Counted from the stretch's first letter, positions 48,723 through 61,146 are shown. The stretch: 64,000 nucleotides of DNA from Tetrapyrgos nigripes (GCA_013368315.1 JAACJM010000126.1:1-64000), one strand, 5' to 3'. Notes: generated by a model from the sequence alone, not told the origin. Numbers and translations are program-made.

Positions 48723-49415
48723 GTTTAGGTAACATATATTTTGGAGAGTTGGGGGCAAAGGCCAAGTGTACTATGGCCTTTGGGCATTCCTTTTTACATA
48801 TTGTCCTGTAGACTTCAAACTGTTTCCTCTTCTTGTGTTGGCATAAAGCATAGTGATGAACTGGCTGCCCTGCGGGAGCCAGCGCTTTGCCGGTTATTGT
48901 AGTAAATAATGTTTGTTCAGCATCAGGTCTCGTGTCCTGTCAGTGGCACACTGCGCTAAATTACATAGTGTAGGATTTGAAGTGATCATCAGCCCCTATC
49001 TCTGACATATAGAAGTCATGCACATCATGCCAAAATGACCTTCTGTTCCGCACTTCCAGAGTCCCACAGCAACACTAGAAATAGGCTAAAGTTCAAGCTC
49101 CGCTGTCACTTCTTAGCTCGCGGACCACCACAGCACAGACAGACATGACCAATCATTGCATCTATCAAAATTAATAGATACAGACGGATTCAAAACCATC
49201 ATGATCATAGGAAGCCATCCTTTGGCTGCACACCGCATGGGAAACCTGAACTGAAGTGAATTTGGCTTCCAAAAGGATGGCTTCCCATTGACCCACCTAC
49301 AGTGTTAGAGAAGCTGGTCCTATATATTATGGTCATGTAGATCGGCCCAGCTCTTCATTCGCTCCTCCCATCATCTTACTCTTACTGTGAGTTTAGGCTC
49401 AAGGAATTGACAACG
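48723..49415. other. Unassigned stretch, then duplicated MFS promoter
   Basis: From about 49380 the sequence matches the region just upstream of the working MFS gene ('ggctcaaggaat', 'gacaacgatgac'), so the promoter-proximal DNA was copied too. The part before that has no recognised feature. Confidence 0.45.
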
Positions 49416-51080
49416 ATGACGGATAACCTCGAAGGACAGTCGATCTCAGCTTCAACAGTGATTGAGAGGTCCGAGTCTCACTCTAAGAAGACGATGTCGT
49501 ATGCTGAGGCCTCCATTATACCCACGGAACAAGAGAAAGAGGCAGAGAAGAACACTGAAGACGACTGGAAACAAGGGGTCTCCAAAATGATATGACCAGA
49601 CCAGACATTCCTTTTTGGTCATAAGGTCCAGCTTGACCCCCCCCTCCCTCTCTCCTTCCCAAAAATAGTAAGTGATAAGATAAATATGGCTTACAAATCA
49701 TGAAATCAGATCAATTTTTCCTCCTGGCTACCTCATAGGCCCTCTGCTAACCTACAGATGCTGTGGATTAGTGATATATTCTGTGTGACACCTATCATAT
49801 TGAGGTAGCAAATCATTTTCTGACAATGTTTGTGATGTGGCACCAGTGGTGACATCACTGATTGTGGGAATTACATACCATTTAAAGGTGAGATTTCATT
49901 GTTACAGGCCAGAAAGCTCATTACACATGGCTTTTATGGGTCCTGAGTATGTTTTGTGCACTTTCAGATCCAAATGGCTTCATAAAGTATGTCTATACAC
50001 CCTTCATGTGATGGTGTACCTTTTGGTCATAAGGTCTCTCCAGACCCCCTCTCCCCCCCAAGGTCTGGTCTCAGGTAGACCAACTGAAGACCCCTTGAGT
50101 GGAAACATGATCCAGACAACCATTGGAATTGGCCAGGCCACAAAAAATGGATGATGGTCTCTATAGTGCGTCAGACTTCCACTGTTGTGTTTAATGCTGC
50201 AAGTTAGCTGACTTGGCCTTGATGAGCAGGTCTCATTGTACGTGTTTTTGCCACTCCTCACAAATTCCATGCTGGTGCCAGGACTACCCGCTATTGCTGA
50301 GCAATATGGGATAACATTGTCTACTGTGGTTGCCTTGGTCCTAACTATATTCTTACTCACTTTTGCAATTGGGGTATGCGTGTTTGTGTTCAGTTTCCGC
50401 ATCACTGCTCAACTAATTCCTAGCCTCTCTTCCTAGCTGCGCTTTCCAAGATGTATGGTTGTACATGGGTAAGTTTGTTGACCCTGACATCCATTCATCT
50501 TTAAATAATGGTCACAGATCCTCCATGGTGGTGTGTTCTTCTCCATAATCTTCAACCTAGCATGCACATACGCACCTAATACGGGGTCATTGATTGCTTT
50601 CAGATTCATTGGTGCGTCATCTTTCGTACTGTGCTGATTGTTGTCCTGCTAATAATTGTCTTTCCATTGAAGGTGGAATCCCTGGCAGTGCACCTTTTGC
50701 AGTAGGGGGTGGAAGTGTCAGTGACCTATTCTCACCGAACAACTGAGCATCAGCTATGGCGCTTTACTCTGTCAGTCCACTGATTGGCCCAGTGATAGGT
50801 TAGTCTCGCGTAGCCAGACTGACAATATATGCTTGACACTTGTTGTAGGTCCAGTCACAGGCGGTTTCATAGCAGAGACCATTGGGCCGAACTGGGTTTT
50901 CATTGTCATTGCTGGTATGAATTGAGAAGTTTGCCTGTTATCATTGTTTTGCTCAAAAATCTCTTTATAGCGCTCAGCAGTGTTAGCTTCCTTATTGGAA
51001 TTCCATTCTTGCGGGAGACATATGCACCAGTTATTTGGAGACGACGCACCCTGGCTTCGGGAGATGTAGAAAAAGCAAAC
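49416..51080 (+). pseudogene. 5' part of a broken second copy of the DHA1 MFS gene
   Basis: This follows the gene at 32064-34293 exon by exon: MTDNLEGQSISAS, then (after the insertion at 49572-50097) the region matching PGLPAIAEQYGI, SLST-type helices, GSAPFAVGGGSVSDLFSP, MALYSVSPLIGPVIG, GGFIAETIGPNWVFIVIAG and RETYAPVI. Introns are in the same places. In-frame stops are present (for example after DLFSPNN), so it is dead. It stops matching at about 51080, where a TIR element begins, and resumes at 52653. Confidence 0.85.
49572..50097. mobile_element. hAT-like non-autonomous element, 526 bp, in the MFS pseudogene
   Basis: The terminal inverted repeat is CAAGGGGTCT at 49572 and AGACCCCTTG ending 50097. 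The flanks are 'actggaaa' (49564-49571) and 'agtggaaa' (50098-50105), an 8-bp target duplication with one mismatch; the intact gene has this site once ('actgggaa'). 'ttttggtcataaggtc' occurs near both ends. No transposase frame. An 8-bp duplication and CA...TG ends fit hAT. Confidence 0.75.
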
Positions 51081-51082
51081 AT

Positions 51083-52649
51083 CAGTAAAACAGCAAACCT
51101 GCTTTTCCCAACTTTTCAGCAACTTTTTCCGGTAAGTGGTCAGCTTTCAAAACACAAGCCCCATTGCTTTTCAAAGTATCAAATACTTTCACAAGTGATG
51201 CCCCTGAGAGCCAAAAGGTTGACAAAAGTTCCAAAAAGTTACAGACTAAAGCAAAGAGAGCAGAGCGAAAAGCTGTATTCTAGCGGCAGGTGGACTGCCT
51301 TTTTTGTACATGCGCACACATGGATTATAGATATTTACAGATTGTTCTTCTAGTATACTCGAGAATAGTATCCTAGTGTCATGCTGCCCACTCTCATCAC
51401 ACATCATCTTAGACATCGCCTCGTCCCTATGGCCGTCATTCTCTAGCCCACTCCTACATTCGGAATACCCGGCGTGCAAAGGCGAGCAAACTGGCTGAAC
51501 TGAAAACATTGTCTGTAAAGTTTTGTAGATTGAGTGCTGAAAAGACTAGTCAGCAACAGTGATGATAAAGAATCAGGCGTAGTTACCATACAAGTGCAAC
51601 CAGTCAGGAGAAAGACAGGAAGTATCCCAGTAGCGTGTTATCTGTTACTGGATGGTGTGAGCACAGTTTTTCTGAGCAAATAAAATCAATAATAATGAAG
51701 ATGAAAAACCAGTGAAAGTTAAAGAGACACACCGCTCGAGATATCCCCATACAGTCACTGTCTTCCTTGTTCATTTTCGCTGAATACATATGCGAAGGTT
51801 ACTCAAGATGTTGTATGCTTGAAGTGTTGCTATAATCCAAGGGACTTGAGGAGCTTGAAGAAGGGCCTTTGGTGGAGGACTTGAATTCTTTAGGATGTAG
51901 TACTTGAGGGGTCACACTGGGTGCAAACACTTGTAATTCCTTGGATATACTGAGGAATTACAAGAGACTTACTCAGATACACTCAATATGTAAGTCCATT
52001 GGACTTACTGAAGTATTACAAGAGATCTTTGCACCTTACAATGGTCATACATAATTGTTTTAATGTTTTTGGTCTCTTGTAATACTTCAGTAAGTCCAAT
52101 GGAGTTACATATTGAGTGTACCTGAGTAAGTCTCTTGTAATTCCTCAGTATATCCAAGGAATTACAAGTGTTTGCACCCAGTGTCAAGAATGTTGAGGCC
52201 AGACAGATACATGCATTGCCAAGGGCCAAACGACGACGGCGGACCAACATGGTTGATGTAATGTGGCTTGGTACTGTATAGCAGCGGAGTTTGAATGGAA
52301 CTTGAAGAATTTTGGAAACGCAAGACGCGTGCTCACCAGATACTGCCAGCTGTATACAGAGAAGGTAGACCTCCAATCTGAGCTCTCCAGCATGTGAGAG
52401 AGGCTGGACCAACTTGTAGGAGAGTTACTTAAAATAATACATACTACACACAGGAACTACTACTGAGTATAGATGTAGTTGACTGCTTCCAAAAAAAGCA
52501 GCTGCAGAAGCTGGTGAAAAGCTTTCACCGGGTACAAAAAAGCGAAAGGATGAAAAAAGTCCCAGGAGAAAAGCTGATCAAAAGCAATCGTCGGGAAAAG
52601 GCACCAAAAGGACCTAAAAGCCGGAGAAAGTCGATTTGCCGTTTTACTG
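51083..52649. mobile_element. 1.57-kb TIR element in the MFS pseudogene
   Basis: The inverted ends are CAGTAAAACAGCAAAC (left) against GATTTGCCGTTTTACTG (right); if the CAT/ATG flanks are included, 12 bp are perfectly inverted. It splits the MFS exon between GDVEKA and the sequence starting 'ggactctccatgg', which is continuous in the intact gene. Both arms have many copies of 'cttttc' or 'gaaaag' words, like subterminal binding sites of hAT-type elements. No transposase was found, so it is non-autonomous. The target duplication is not clear. Confidence 0.65.
51915..52183. mobile_element. Near-perfect hairpin MITE, 269 bp, CACTA-like
   Basis: The two arms of about 113 bp are inverted copies with about two mismatches. 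The ends are CACTGGGTGCAAACACTTG and its complement. Flanks are TCA on both sides (51912-51914, 52184-52186). Each arm holds smaller palindromes, such as 'cttgtaattcct' against 'aggaattacaag'. It is nested in the 1.57-kb TIR element. A transcript through it would fold into a long double-stranded RNA. Confidence 0.85.
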
Positions 52650-52652
52650 ATG

Positions 52653-52852
52653 AGGACTCTCCATGGACCGATGGGAGATATGTCTTGGATGCAATATCTC
52701 TGGATCAACTTGTCCAGGCCAGTGATATTTTGGGAGTCTGATATGCTTTCTGAGTTTATACTCGGCATTGTGAGTACTTTTCGACCTTCTTTAAGTTGCT
52801 GAGTGCTGAGGTCAATTTGTAACAATTCAGCCTCTATGGTGTTTTCTATTAT
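52653..52852 (+). pseudogene. Middle part of the broken MFS copy
   Basis: 'ggactctccatggaccgatggga' to 'ctctatggtgttttctattat' continues the MFS copy from where the TIR element interrupted it, including the intron with 'cttttcgaccttcttt'. It ends where the Helitron begins and resumes at 61267. Confidence 0.8.
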
Positions 52853-52898
52853 GAGGCCCTTTTAAGGGTCTTGTTCTTATAACACGCCGTTTGCAGCA

Positions 52899-53310
52899 GT
52901 GGCTATGCCAAGTCGGTATACCAGCATTTTCTGCCAGACACGGTCCAGACTCCAGACCTCAGTACTCAGTTTCGATTGGCTTCGGCATCTCTCATCCGAT
53001 GCTGTGCACGTCATGACGTGGCCTTGTCCGCTCTCATCCCCAATGCTCATCAGCTTTTCAATGCGACAACACCTCTTCGCTATGCTCGCCATACTTTTGG
53101 CTCTCTTTATCTCAGTTCCTACTCCTCAGCCCATTATCTCAACGTGTCTGCCGATCTCAAAAACTGAACACAATACAGCATCAAGGAATTTGTGCTTCGA
53201 TAACCCTCGCTCAGCGCTGGACTCTGGTGCTCCCTACAGTTTTCAGTTCGTGATATTGGATATCGATGGGTATAGGTGCGTTGTTTGTTGTGTATCGCAG
53301 TTGCACACTA
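52899..53310 (+). pseudogene. Gene fragment inside the Helitron's 5' part
   Basis: Frames here read LIRCCARHDVALSALIPNAHQLFNATTPLRYARHTFGS and then SALDSGAPYSFQFVILDIDGY in pieces, interrupted by stops. About 60 bp match 5217-5290. It looks like a host gene remnant, possibly captured by the Helitron. The family is not recognised. Confidence 0.45.
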
Positions 53311-54226
53311 ACTAATATGGGTGGCAGCTCCACTACATCTTGGATTATGCACTTGGACAGTTTGCCATATACTCCTGCCTTCAAGGTATTACAATTTTCG
53401 GTCTTGGAACTCAACGGATACTGGTGCGTTGTTGCATAGCTCACTTTGCTTTCGCCAGCTCATTACAATCTCATCCCTAGTAATGGTATACCATTCTCAT
53501 CGTCTTCGGTTACAATCCTGGATACCCTCAGTGACTCCTGTGAACGTTTCTCCCCTTGCAATTCGGTTCCTACATTGTCTTCCTGCTTGCCCAAACACGG
53601 ACTATGCCCCTGGAAATTGATTTGCCCGTGGAAATTGATTTGCTCATGGAAATTTACTATTTTGTACAAAGTTCTCTTTGTGATCTCGAGTGGGAACTAT
53701 ATGCGATTTGTCGAAATATGATCTATATGTTTGAAAAAATCACTTCATCACAATGCATCAAGCAGTCTATTACTCTGATTCACATGGTGCAGCCTACAAG
53801 ACCAATCCACTCGTTCTCGCTACTTTCTTTTGCAATGTCAGCTACAACCAGAATACCAAACGAAGCAAGCAAATATGTTTGGCATGCTATCACTGAGCAG
53901 TATACCTTGTACAGCGTAATGTGCTCCTGCAATGTTTCTCTAGCAATGTGTCTTCTCGATGTATATTCGGAGGTACTACACATCCGACTTTCGCTTTTTC
54001 GTAGTTTCATGTATTGTCATGACTATCGGGCACTAATGTCCATAGCCTTTTATCACCACCGCAATTTCCTGCATGCTCTCTGCAGCTCTTCCTTGTCTAT
54101 GCTGCATCCTCCCCCTAAAATGATTATGTTCAACAACAATCTTGACGGAGTCGCAAAATGGACCACTCATGCTCTTACGATGAATATGACTGATAAAATC
54201 TATTGGTTCTTTGTAACAATACATGA

Positions 54227-55679
54227 TTGTTCTCAATGTCTTATCCTGCTGTTTCTCCTGAGTCATCAAGTAACATCACATCTGCTGGATTTGCTTTGAA
54301 GGGTGGCGCATGCATAGCAAAAATAACTTTCAATTATTACCAGCTGAAGGACTATCTAGTGGCAGAAACTTCAATTGTAAATCCAGAATCAGTGATGTTC
54401 TGGTTCAAGGAAGTTCAAGATTGTGAAGAGCATAATGTTCAAAATGTGGTGCCTAACCTTTTATATACTGACATACCTCTTTCTAAGCTTGTTCCCATGT
54501 TGAACCGCAAAACTTTGCAGAAACTTGCCAGGCAACACAAAATCAAAATTGGTTGGAACCTCAAACTCAATGAAATTGCTGCTCTATGCAGTCTTCATAA
54601 ATGTGCTAATGATTGTAAGCAATATATATCTGTCTTTGAGCCCTTGAGCACTGTACAAGTCAAAACAGACTTTTTTCCTCCCAAGCCAAACCAGCCAGAA
54701 TTCATTAAAAAAATCATTGAAAGTTGGACTGAAGATTTCCATTCTAATAATAGAAGAGGCTGGTTGTGCTGTCTGTGGTCAACTGAAACCTCGATCAGAT
54801 TTGAATCCATTGAAATCAGTGTCTGGTTTTCTACAAGTACTGTGCACATCTGGAGTGACCCGATCTGAAAGAAAATCTTCAAGTGAAAAAATTACTGAGA
54901 TCAGTAGCCCAGTAATCGATAAGAATTGTGATAAAGTATGCTCTGAGTGTCGACGTGCTTTATTGAATGGCAAAGTACCACGTATCTCACTGGCTCGAGG
55001 ACTCTGGCTTGGTGATGTTCCTTCTGAGTTGAAAGATTTGAATTTTGTGGAGCGGCTTCTGATTCAAAAAATTAGGACTAATTGCTGTTTTGTAAGAGTG
55101 TCTTCTGGAACAGGCAAAATGATATCTCACGTCATAGCTTTTGATTCACCAGTGACCAAAGTGTATGATATCCTACCACCCCCGCCTGATGAATTAGATG
55201 AAGTTCTTGCAATCATGTTTACAGGGCCTTGTAAACCAACTGAAAAGGATTACCAGAGGACTCCAATGCTGGTACATCGCAGATATGTTTACAATGCATT
55301 AACATGGTTAAAGTTAAACCATCCCGCGTATCATGATCTAAATATCTCTATGGAAAATCTTAATATGTACGCTGAAAATATACCTCCAGTATCAGTAGAA
55401 TGGAAGCCTACAGACAATGAAGGAAACTGAATCCCAGAAGGAACAAGTGTACATGACAATGAGCCTGAGATTGGGACTGAACAGGGTGAAGTTCCTTTTG
55501 TTGTACATGGACTGACAGGTGAAAACCTTCAAAATGAGACAGTAGAATCACAAAAGGCAAAAGCCTTAGCTCATTTGAATGCACAAGGCAAATTCTTGGC
55601 TGTAGGCCACAGCAAGGAGAGCTCAACAATATTCAAGAATCCTAAACTTTATCCATCAATTTTTCCATGGCTTTTCCCT
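54227..55679 (+). pseudogene. Helitron protein N-terminal part with DUF6570, frame broken
   Basis: Starts in one frame (LNRKTLQKLARQHKIKIGWNLKL, FIKKIIESWTEDFHS) and slips near 54745 to another frame (EEAGCAVCGQLKPRSDLNPLK). The second part has paired cysteines (CAVCG, CSECRRALLNGKVPRISLARG) followed by LWLGDVPSELKDLNFVERLLI, a pattern I associate with DUF6570 of Helitron proteins. A TGA at 55428-55430 interrupts the same frame, which goes on to FPWLFPYGLGGFG; another slip near 55680 leads into the Rep domain. All pieces are one ancestral protein. Confidence 0.7.
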
Positions 55680-58486
55680 TATGGATTAGGAGGTTTTGGA
55701 ATGAACAATATCCTGAAGTTCGGAGAAAGGCTCACAAAAAGTTTTTACTCAATTATCATGATAAACAATTTCAGACTGACATCACCTTTCCATTTGTTGC
55801 ATTCAGCCATGAGCAAATTAAAGCAGCAACTTCTAATGGCTTTGCAATGACTGAGCTTCAATCATTTCCAGCCATTGCTGACCAGATACTTAATATCAAC
55901 CATACTGTACTCACAAATATCATTCAAAGGCTTGAAAGAGGAGAGATGGTACGTCCTGAAACTGAAGAAGAAAAAGCTTGCTTCTCTATAATTCAAGATC
56001 TAGATCACGTAGGTGGTGGTGTGAAAGGTTCTATGGCTAGTAAAAAATATCTCAGAAATGAGCTGTGGTCTCTAATTGCTTACTTAGGTGCACCATCATG
56101 GTATATTACCTTTGCTCCTTCAGACACAACCCATCCACTGTGTTTATATTATGCTGGTACTCATGAAAAATTCCAGCCAAATCTCAAATTACCAGATGAT
56201 GATAGAACCAGACAAGTAATAAGAAATCCTGTCTCCGGTGCTAAATTTTTTGATTTCATGGTAAGAATGTTTATAAAGCATATTCTTGGAGTAGACAGTG
56301 ATCATGATGGGCTATTTGGCAAAACAAGTGCCTATTATGGGACTGTTGAACAGCAAGGCAGGCTGACACTTCATTTACATATGCTTCTCTGGATTGCTTT
56401 TTCAAGGTCTCCACAAGAAATCAGAGATGCAATCTTAGACCCTAACAGTGACTTTCAAAAGAAAATTGTTGAATATCTTGAAAGTGTACATACTGGTAAT
56501 TTCATGACAGGAGATCAGGAGAGTGTACAGGAAACAGTCAAGTTAAGAACTGAATCAGAAGATTATGTTAACCCTGTTTACTCTCTTCCATCAGCCCCTC
56601 CAAATTGCACAGCGCATAAATGTAATAATAAAGAGCAGTGTGATGTATGTGTATCTACTGAACAATGGTGGGATAAGTATAAAGCTGAGGTAGATGATAT
56701 AGTCACTTGCACTCATATACACAAATGTAAGTCAACTATGGGTAAAGATGGCAAACGTAAGAAAAATAGAGACTATTTTGACTGCCTGGATAATAAGTAC
56801 GGAACTTGTAGTGCAAGATTTCCACCCGAAGTCATAGACACTACACAGGTTGATGAAGAAACAGGATATTTGAAAATACAGAAGCATGAACCTTGGATTA
56901 ACACTTATAATCTGACAATGACATATCTATTGCAGTGTAATTCAGATGTCACTTCACTGCTATCTGGGACTGCAATTAAGGCAGTTGTATATTATGTGAC
57001 TAATTACATCACAAAATGGAGTTTGAATACACACATCATTTTTGATGTTATAAAATCTGTTCTGGTTCAAAATTCTGAAATGTTAAATGGACCTTTGAGC
57101 AGGCAAGAGAAGGTGAGAAAATTGGTCACACAGATGGTAAATCTTTTATCTGTAAAAATGGAGCTAGGAGCTCCTATGATCTGCATGTACTTATTAGACA
57201 ATCCAGACCACTATACCAGCCATAAGTTCAAAGCTTTTTATTGGAAGAGTTATGTGAATGAAGTTAAAAAATATTGGAGCAGTGATGACGAGGACAAACC
57301 ACCAGGTAAAGATAAGGTAATTTTACTCAGGAAGAGAAATGGAGTGGTAGCCCTTTCACAAGTTTGTGATTATATATATCGTCCATTAGAGCTTGAGCAT
57401 ATGTGTCTTTATGATTGGGTGCAGCTATGTGAAAGGGTAAAAGTATCAAAAAACAAAGTATCACATCAAAGTCCAGATGAGTTGATGGATATGGAGGTGG
57501 TCAATGAAAATGATTCTGATGCTGAAAGCACTGTATCAGATACAGACTCTGATATAAGTCTAGAATCGGATGAGGAAGATGATGATGCATGTGAAGCTGA
57601 GTATTTACAAGGCCCCAAACCAATGAATAAAGAAACCTTATCACAAAATATGTTTCCTTTTCTTCATGGACATCCACTTGCTGATACACATGCAATGAAA
57701 GTTGGATCTAATGCAAAAAGACTTGTTCCAAACTTTATTGGAGGAACACTACCCAGAGCTGATAAGGGTAATCGCGAATATTATTGTACTGTCATGCTAA
57801 CTTTATTCAAACCATGGAGGAGTGGAAAAATCTTGAAGCATGAGGATCAAAGCTGGGATGATGCATTCACTAATTTCCAGTTCACAGCGCAGCAGAAGCA
57901 AGTACTCAAAAATTTCCAAGTTCGTTATGAATGTTTAGATTCAAGAGATGACTATAATGCTCAAAGAAAAACAATGAGTAATAATGCTGTAGATGCAGAT
58001 ATCATTGAATATGAACCAGAATATGATGATGGAATTGATTCTGAGTTACTTGAGATTTCAGATGAATGTGGGCCATTTGAGAGACGCCGACAAGAAGACA
58101 TGAATGAAATGACAGGGATTTTGGTAGGAATGGGCTGGACAGATAATTTACATGACCGTAAGTCGTTGATCCCACAGGAATGTCAACCAGAGGTCACCCG
58201 AAGTGCACATAGCTGGAAGCTTCAAATTAACAAAATGAGGCAGGATATACTTGACAAGAGACATAAATCTAGTGCAAACCAGGACACTGCTAATAAATTC
58301 AAGAATAGGTTCCCTAATCAAGTTGAGATATTAGACAAAACAGCTTTTGAGACCAAGACAAGACAAGGTCAAACTCAGAATCTCATTGATACTATAGCTA
58401 ATGAATATAAATTCCATGATAATCCTGAGCAGAACAGAGCTTTTAGAATTATTGCAAATCACGCAGTCCATGTCCTGAGCAACTGA
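55667..58486 (+). pseudogene. Helitron Rep (HUH nuclease) domain frame
   Basis: Open frame of 939 codons matching the helitron helicase-like N-terminal domain. GAPSWYITFAPSDTTHP is a family mark. The HUH metal motif is LTLHLHMLLWI, with the two histidines at about residues 236 and 238. The tyrosine motif YYVTNYITKW (about 441-451) would carry the catalytic tyrosines that nick and join single strands. A linker with ESDEEDDDACEAE follows, then the end NPEQNRAFRII. A one-base slip near 58465 separates it from the helicase, so the original protein was one Rep-helicase chain. Confidence 0.85.
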
Positions 58487-58488
58487 AA

Positions 58489-61131
58489 ATGTACATTGGG
58501 GGGATGGGTGGCACTGGCAAATCAACTGTTCTCCATGCTTTAAGAAAGTTTTTTGCAGAACGCAATGAGTCACACCGCATGCTTGTTATTGCCCCAACTG
58601 GAAGCGCAGCTGCACTGTTGGCAGGATCAACATATCACTACATGTTTGGTATCAACTCAAAGTCTGAGGGAGAAAACCATTCTACATCCATACCACAAAT
58701 CTGTTCGCGTTTAGAAGGTGTCAATTATGTTTTTCTGGACGAAGTATCTATGTTATCTTGTAAAGATATGTATAAGATCAGTGCAAAGCTCGCACTTGCT
58801 TTAAGCATGCCTCACCTTCCTTTTGGTGGTATGAGTATGATTTTTGCGGGTGATTTTAGTCAGCTCCCACCAGCGATAGGCGGAGAAAGTGTAGCATTAT
58901 ATAGTCACTCTATTGGCCAATCACTTAAATCAAAATCGGATCAAGAAAACTCCATAGGACAGCATCTTTGGCATCAAGTAAATACAGTTGTGATGCTCAG
59001 AAAAAATATGAGACAAACTGAACAATCAGAAAGAGATGACAAGTATAGAAATGTGTTAGAAAATATGCGATACAAGTCATGTACGCCTGAGGATATTGCA
59101 TTTTTGCAGACAATGATTTCAAACCCATGTCAGCCAGAAAAATCATTGAAGAATGAGAATTTTCGGAATACTCCTATCATTCTCACTTATAATAAGCACA
59201 AGGATGTTGCTAATCGGCTTGGAACTGAGCGATTTGCTGCAGAAACTTGCCAGAAACTCACATCTTTTTATTCTGAAGATGAACATGTAATCCTTGAGGA
59301 GATTCCTGAAGATCAAAGACAATACAGAAAAAGACGAAGATCTAAGCGATTTCGAGTGAACGGTAAGATTCAGAAAGAACTTTGGAGCCAACCACATTCT
59401 TATAATGATCGACAAGTTCCAGGTAGATTAGATCTATGCCTAGGAATGCTTGTTATGATTAGATACAATAGTGCCACAGAACTTTGTATCACAAAAGGTC
59501 AAGAGGGCTATGTTCATGGTTGGAAAGCCAAGACGGGTAAACATGGCAAGTTAGTCTTAGATGTACTCTTTATCAAGCTTCATAAGCCACCCAATCCTCC
59601 AGCTCCAATCAAATTTGATGGCTTACCAGAGAATGTTGTCCCTATAACTCGCAACACAGTCCGAATTGAATGCAAGCTATCAGATGACTCTGAAATTGCT
59701 ATATCTCGGACACAGGTTGAAATACTACCCAATTTTGCAATGACAGACTTTGCCTCTCAAGGAAAGACTAGGGATTGGAATGTTGTTGACATACATAACA
59801 GCAGGGACTTTAGAGCTATATACATAGCATTGTCTCGTAGCTCCTGCGCTGATCAAACTCTTATTTTACAAGGATTTAATACAAACTTATTGACAGGTGG
59901 CATAAAGAATAAAGGTGGATATAGACAGGAGCTCAGAGAATTAGAACTTCTAGATGAGATAACAAGACTAAAATACTTGGGGATATTGTCACCTTCTGTC
60001 TTCGGTGACCATCGGTCAAGTTTGATCAAGTCATTCCGCACTGTGCAAGGCATAAACTTTGTCCCTGCCTCAGTGCACAAGTCTATTGAATGGAATGATA
60101 GTGACCCTCTACCAGACACATTTGATTCAGGAGAAACATGGCAAATTATCTCTGCTGATAATGAAACTGACCAGAAAAACAAAAGGCAGCTCAAAGGAAA
60201 TTTTAAAACTGCAAAAGGTGCTACACAAAATGAGACAAAAGGAAGGACTCTCAAGAGAAAAGCTCAGGCTGAAGAACCTGAAAGACCAAGTACTACTCCT
60301 AAAAAGAAAATCAAAGAAGATGTTCCAGCTCAGATTCAGAGAAATTCAGCTTCATATTTAAGCTATCCATCCCTAAGATGGTTTCTCAATAGCTGTGCTT
60401 ATGACTCTGCCATCATCCTTCTGTATTACCTTTATGTCAATCATTTTGAGATTGAAATGTCTCATTTTACACAAATACTGTCCATGGATCTACTGGATGC
60501 TTTTCGCTCTGGCATTACAGATCTTACAGCTGCAAGAGAAAATGTGAGGCATGGTCTTCATAACATTGATTCAGAAGCATTTTCTTATGGACAGTATGCT
60601 GATGCCGGTGAAGTGCTTCTAGCATTAACGCAGTCAGATCTTTCATTTTCCAGAAGTCAAGTTATCTGCACTAATAATCATGTTCATAAACCATGGAAAA
60701 ATAGAACAAATATGCTACTTTATATGTCTACCAGAATGTATCAATCTACACAACAATGGGTAGACAATTTTGTTCAACCATTTGGTTGGCAATGCCAAAT
60801 CTGTCATACAGAGCTTCAAACTGTCATTGAGTTTACTAGATTTCCTAAATTCTTTTTAGTGTATGTCCCAATAAATGCTTCAATGGAGATTGACAGGATG
60901 ATTAACCTCATTGTCAATGGCAACCAAAAACCATATGATTTGAAAGCTATAATTTATTTTGGAGAAGAGCACTTTATTCTCCATATATTCAGTAATCAAG
61001 CAGAATATATATATGATGGTATCAAAAATGGAGTACCCCATAAAGCTAGCATATTGGTAAATGGAACTGAATCTGTTACATATTATGACAATAAAAAAGC
61101 AGCAGTTTTGCTATATGGCTTATTTGTATAA
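58489..61131 (+). pseudogene. Helitron Pif1-type helicase with C-terminal USP-like peptidase domain
   Basis: 880 codons, intact. The helicase has Walker A GGMGGTGKST (4-13), Walker B VFLDEVSM, and AGDFSQLPP; then LRKNMRQTEQS, DFASQGKTRDWN and YIALSRSSC, as in Pif1/RecD-like Helitron helicases. After a basic linker (TPKKKIKED) a separate module starts about residue 625: WFLNSCAYDSAIILL (Cys about 636), a Cys pair in WQCQICHTE, and YDLKAIIYFGEEHF (His about 828), then YDG (Asp about 843). That order of Cys-, His- and Asp-boxes resembles ubiquitin-specific (C19) peptidases. The role is unknown; Helitrons of other lineages carry OTU peptidases. It needs the Rep half upstream, which is frame-shifted away. 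Confidence 0.85.
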
Positions 61132-61146
61132 GTAATAATAATGTTT

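Noticed and set aside
53556..54299. A 247-codon frame on the plus strand inside the Helitron
   Set aside because: Unusual composition (many Cys, Met, Ser, Leu), no motif, and it overlaps the start of the true Helitron protein in another frame.
54227..58486. Explaining the Helitron frame changes by introns
   Set aside because: The slips fall within continuous homology (for example FHS then EEAGC, and GGFG then NEQYPE) with no room for GT-AG introns.
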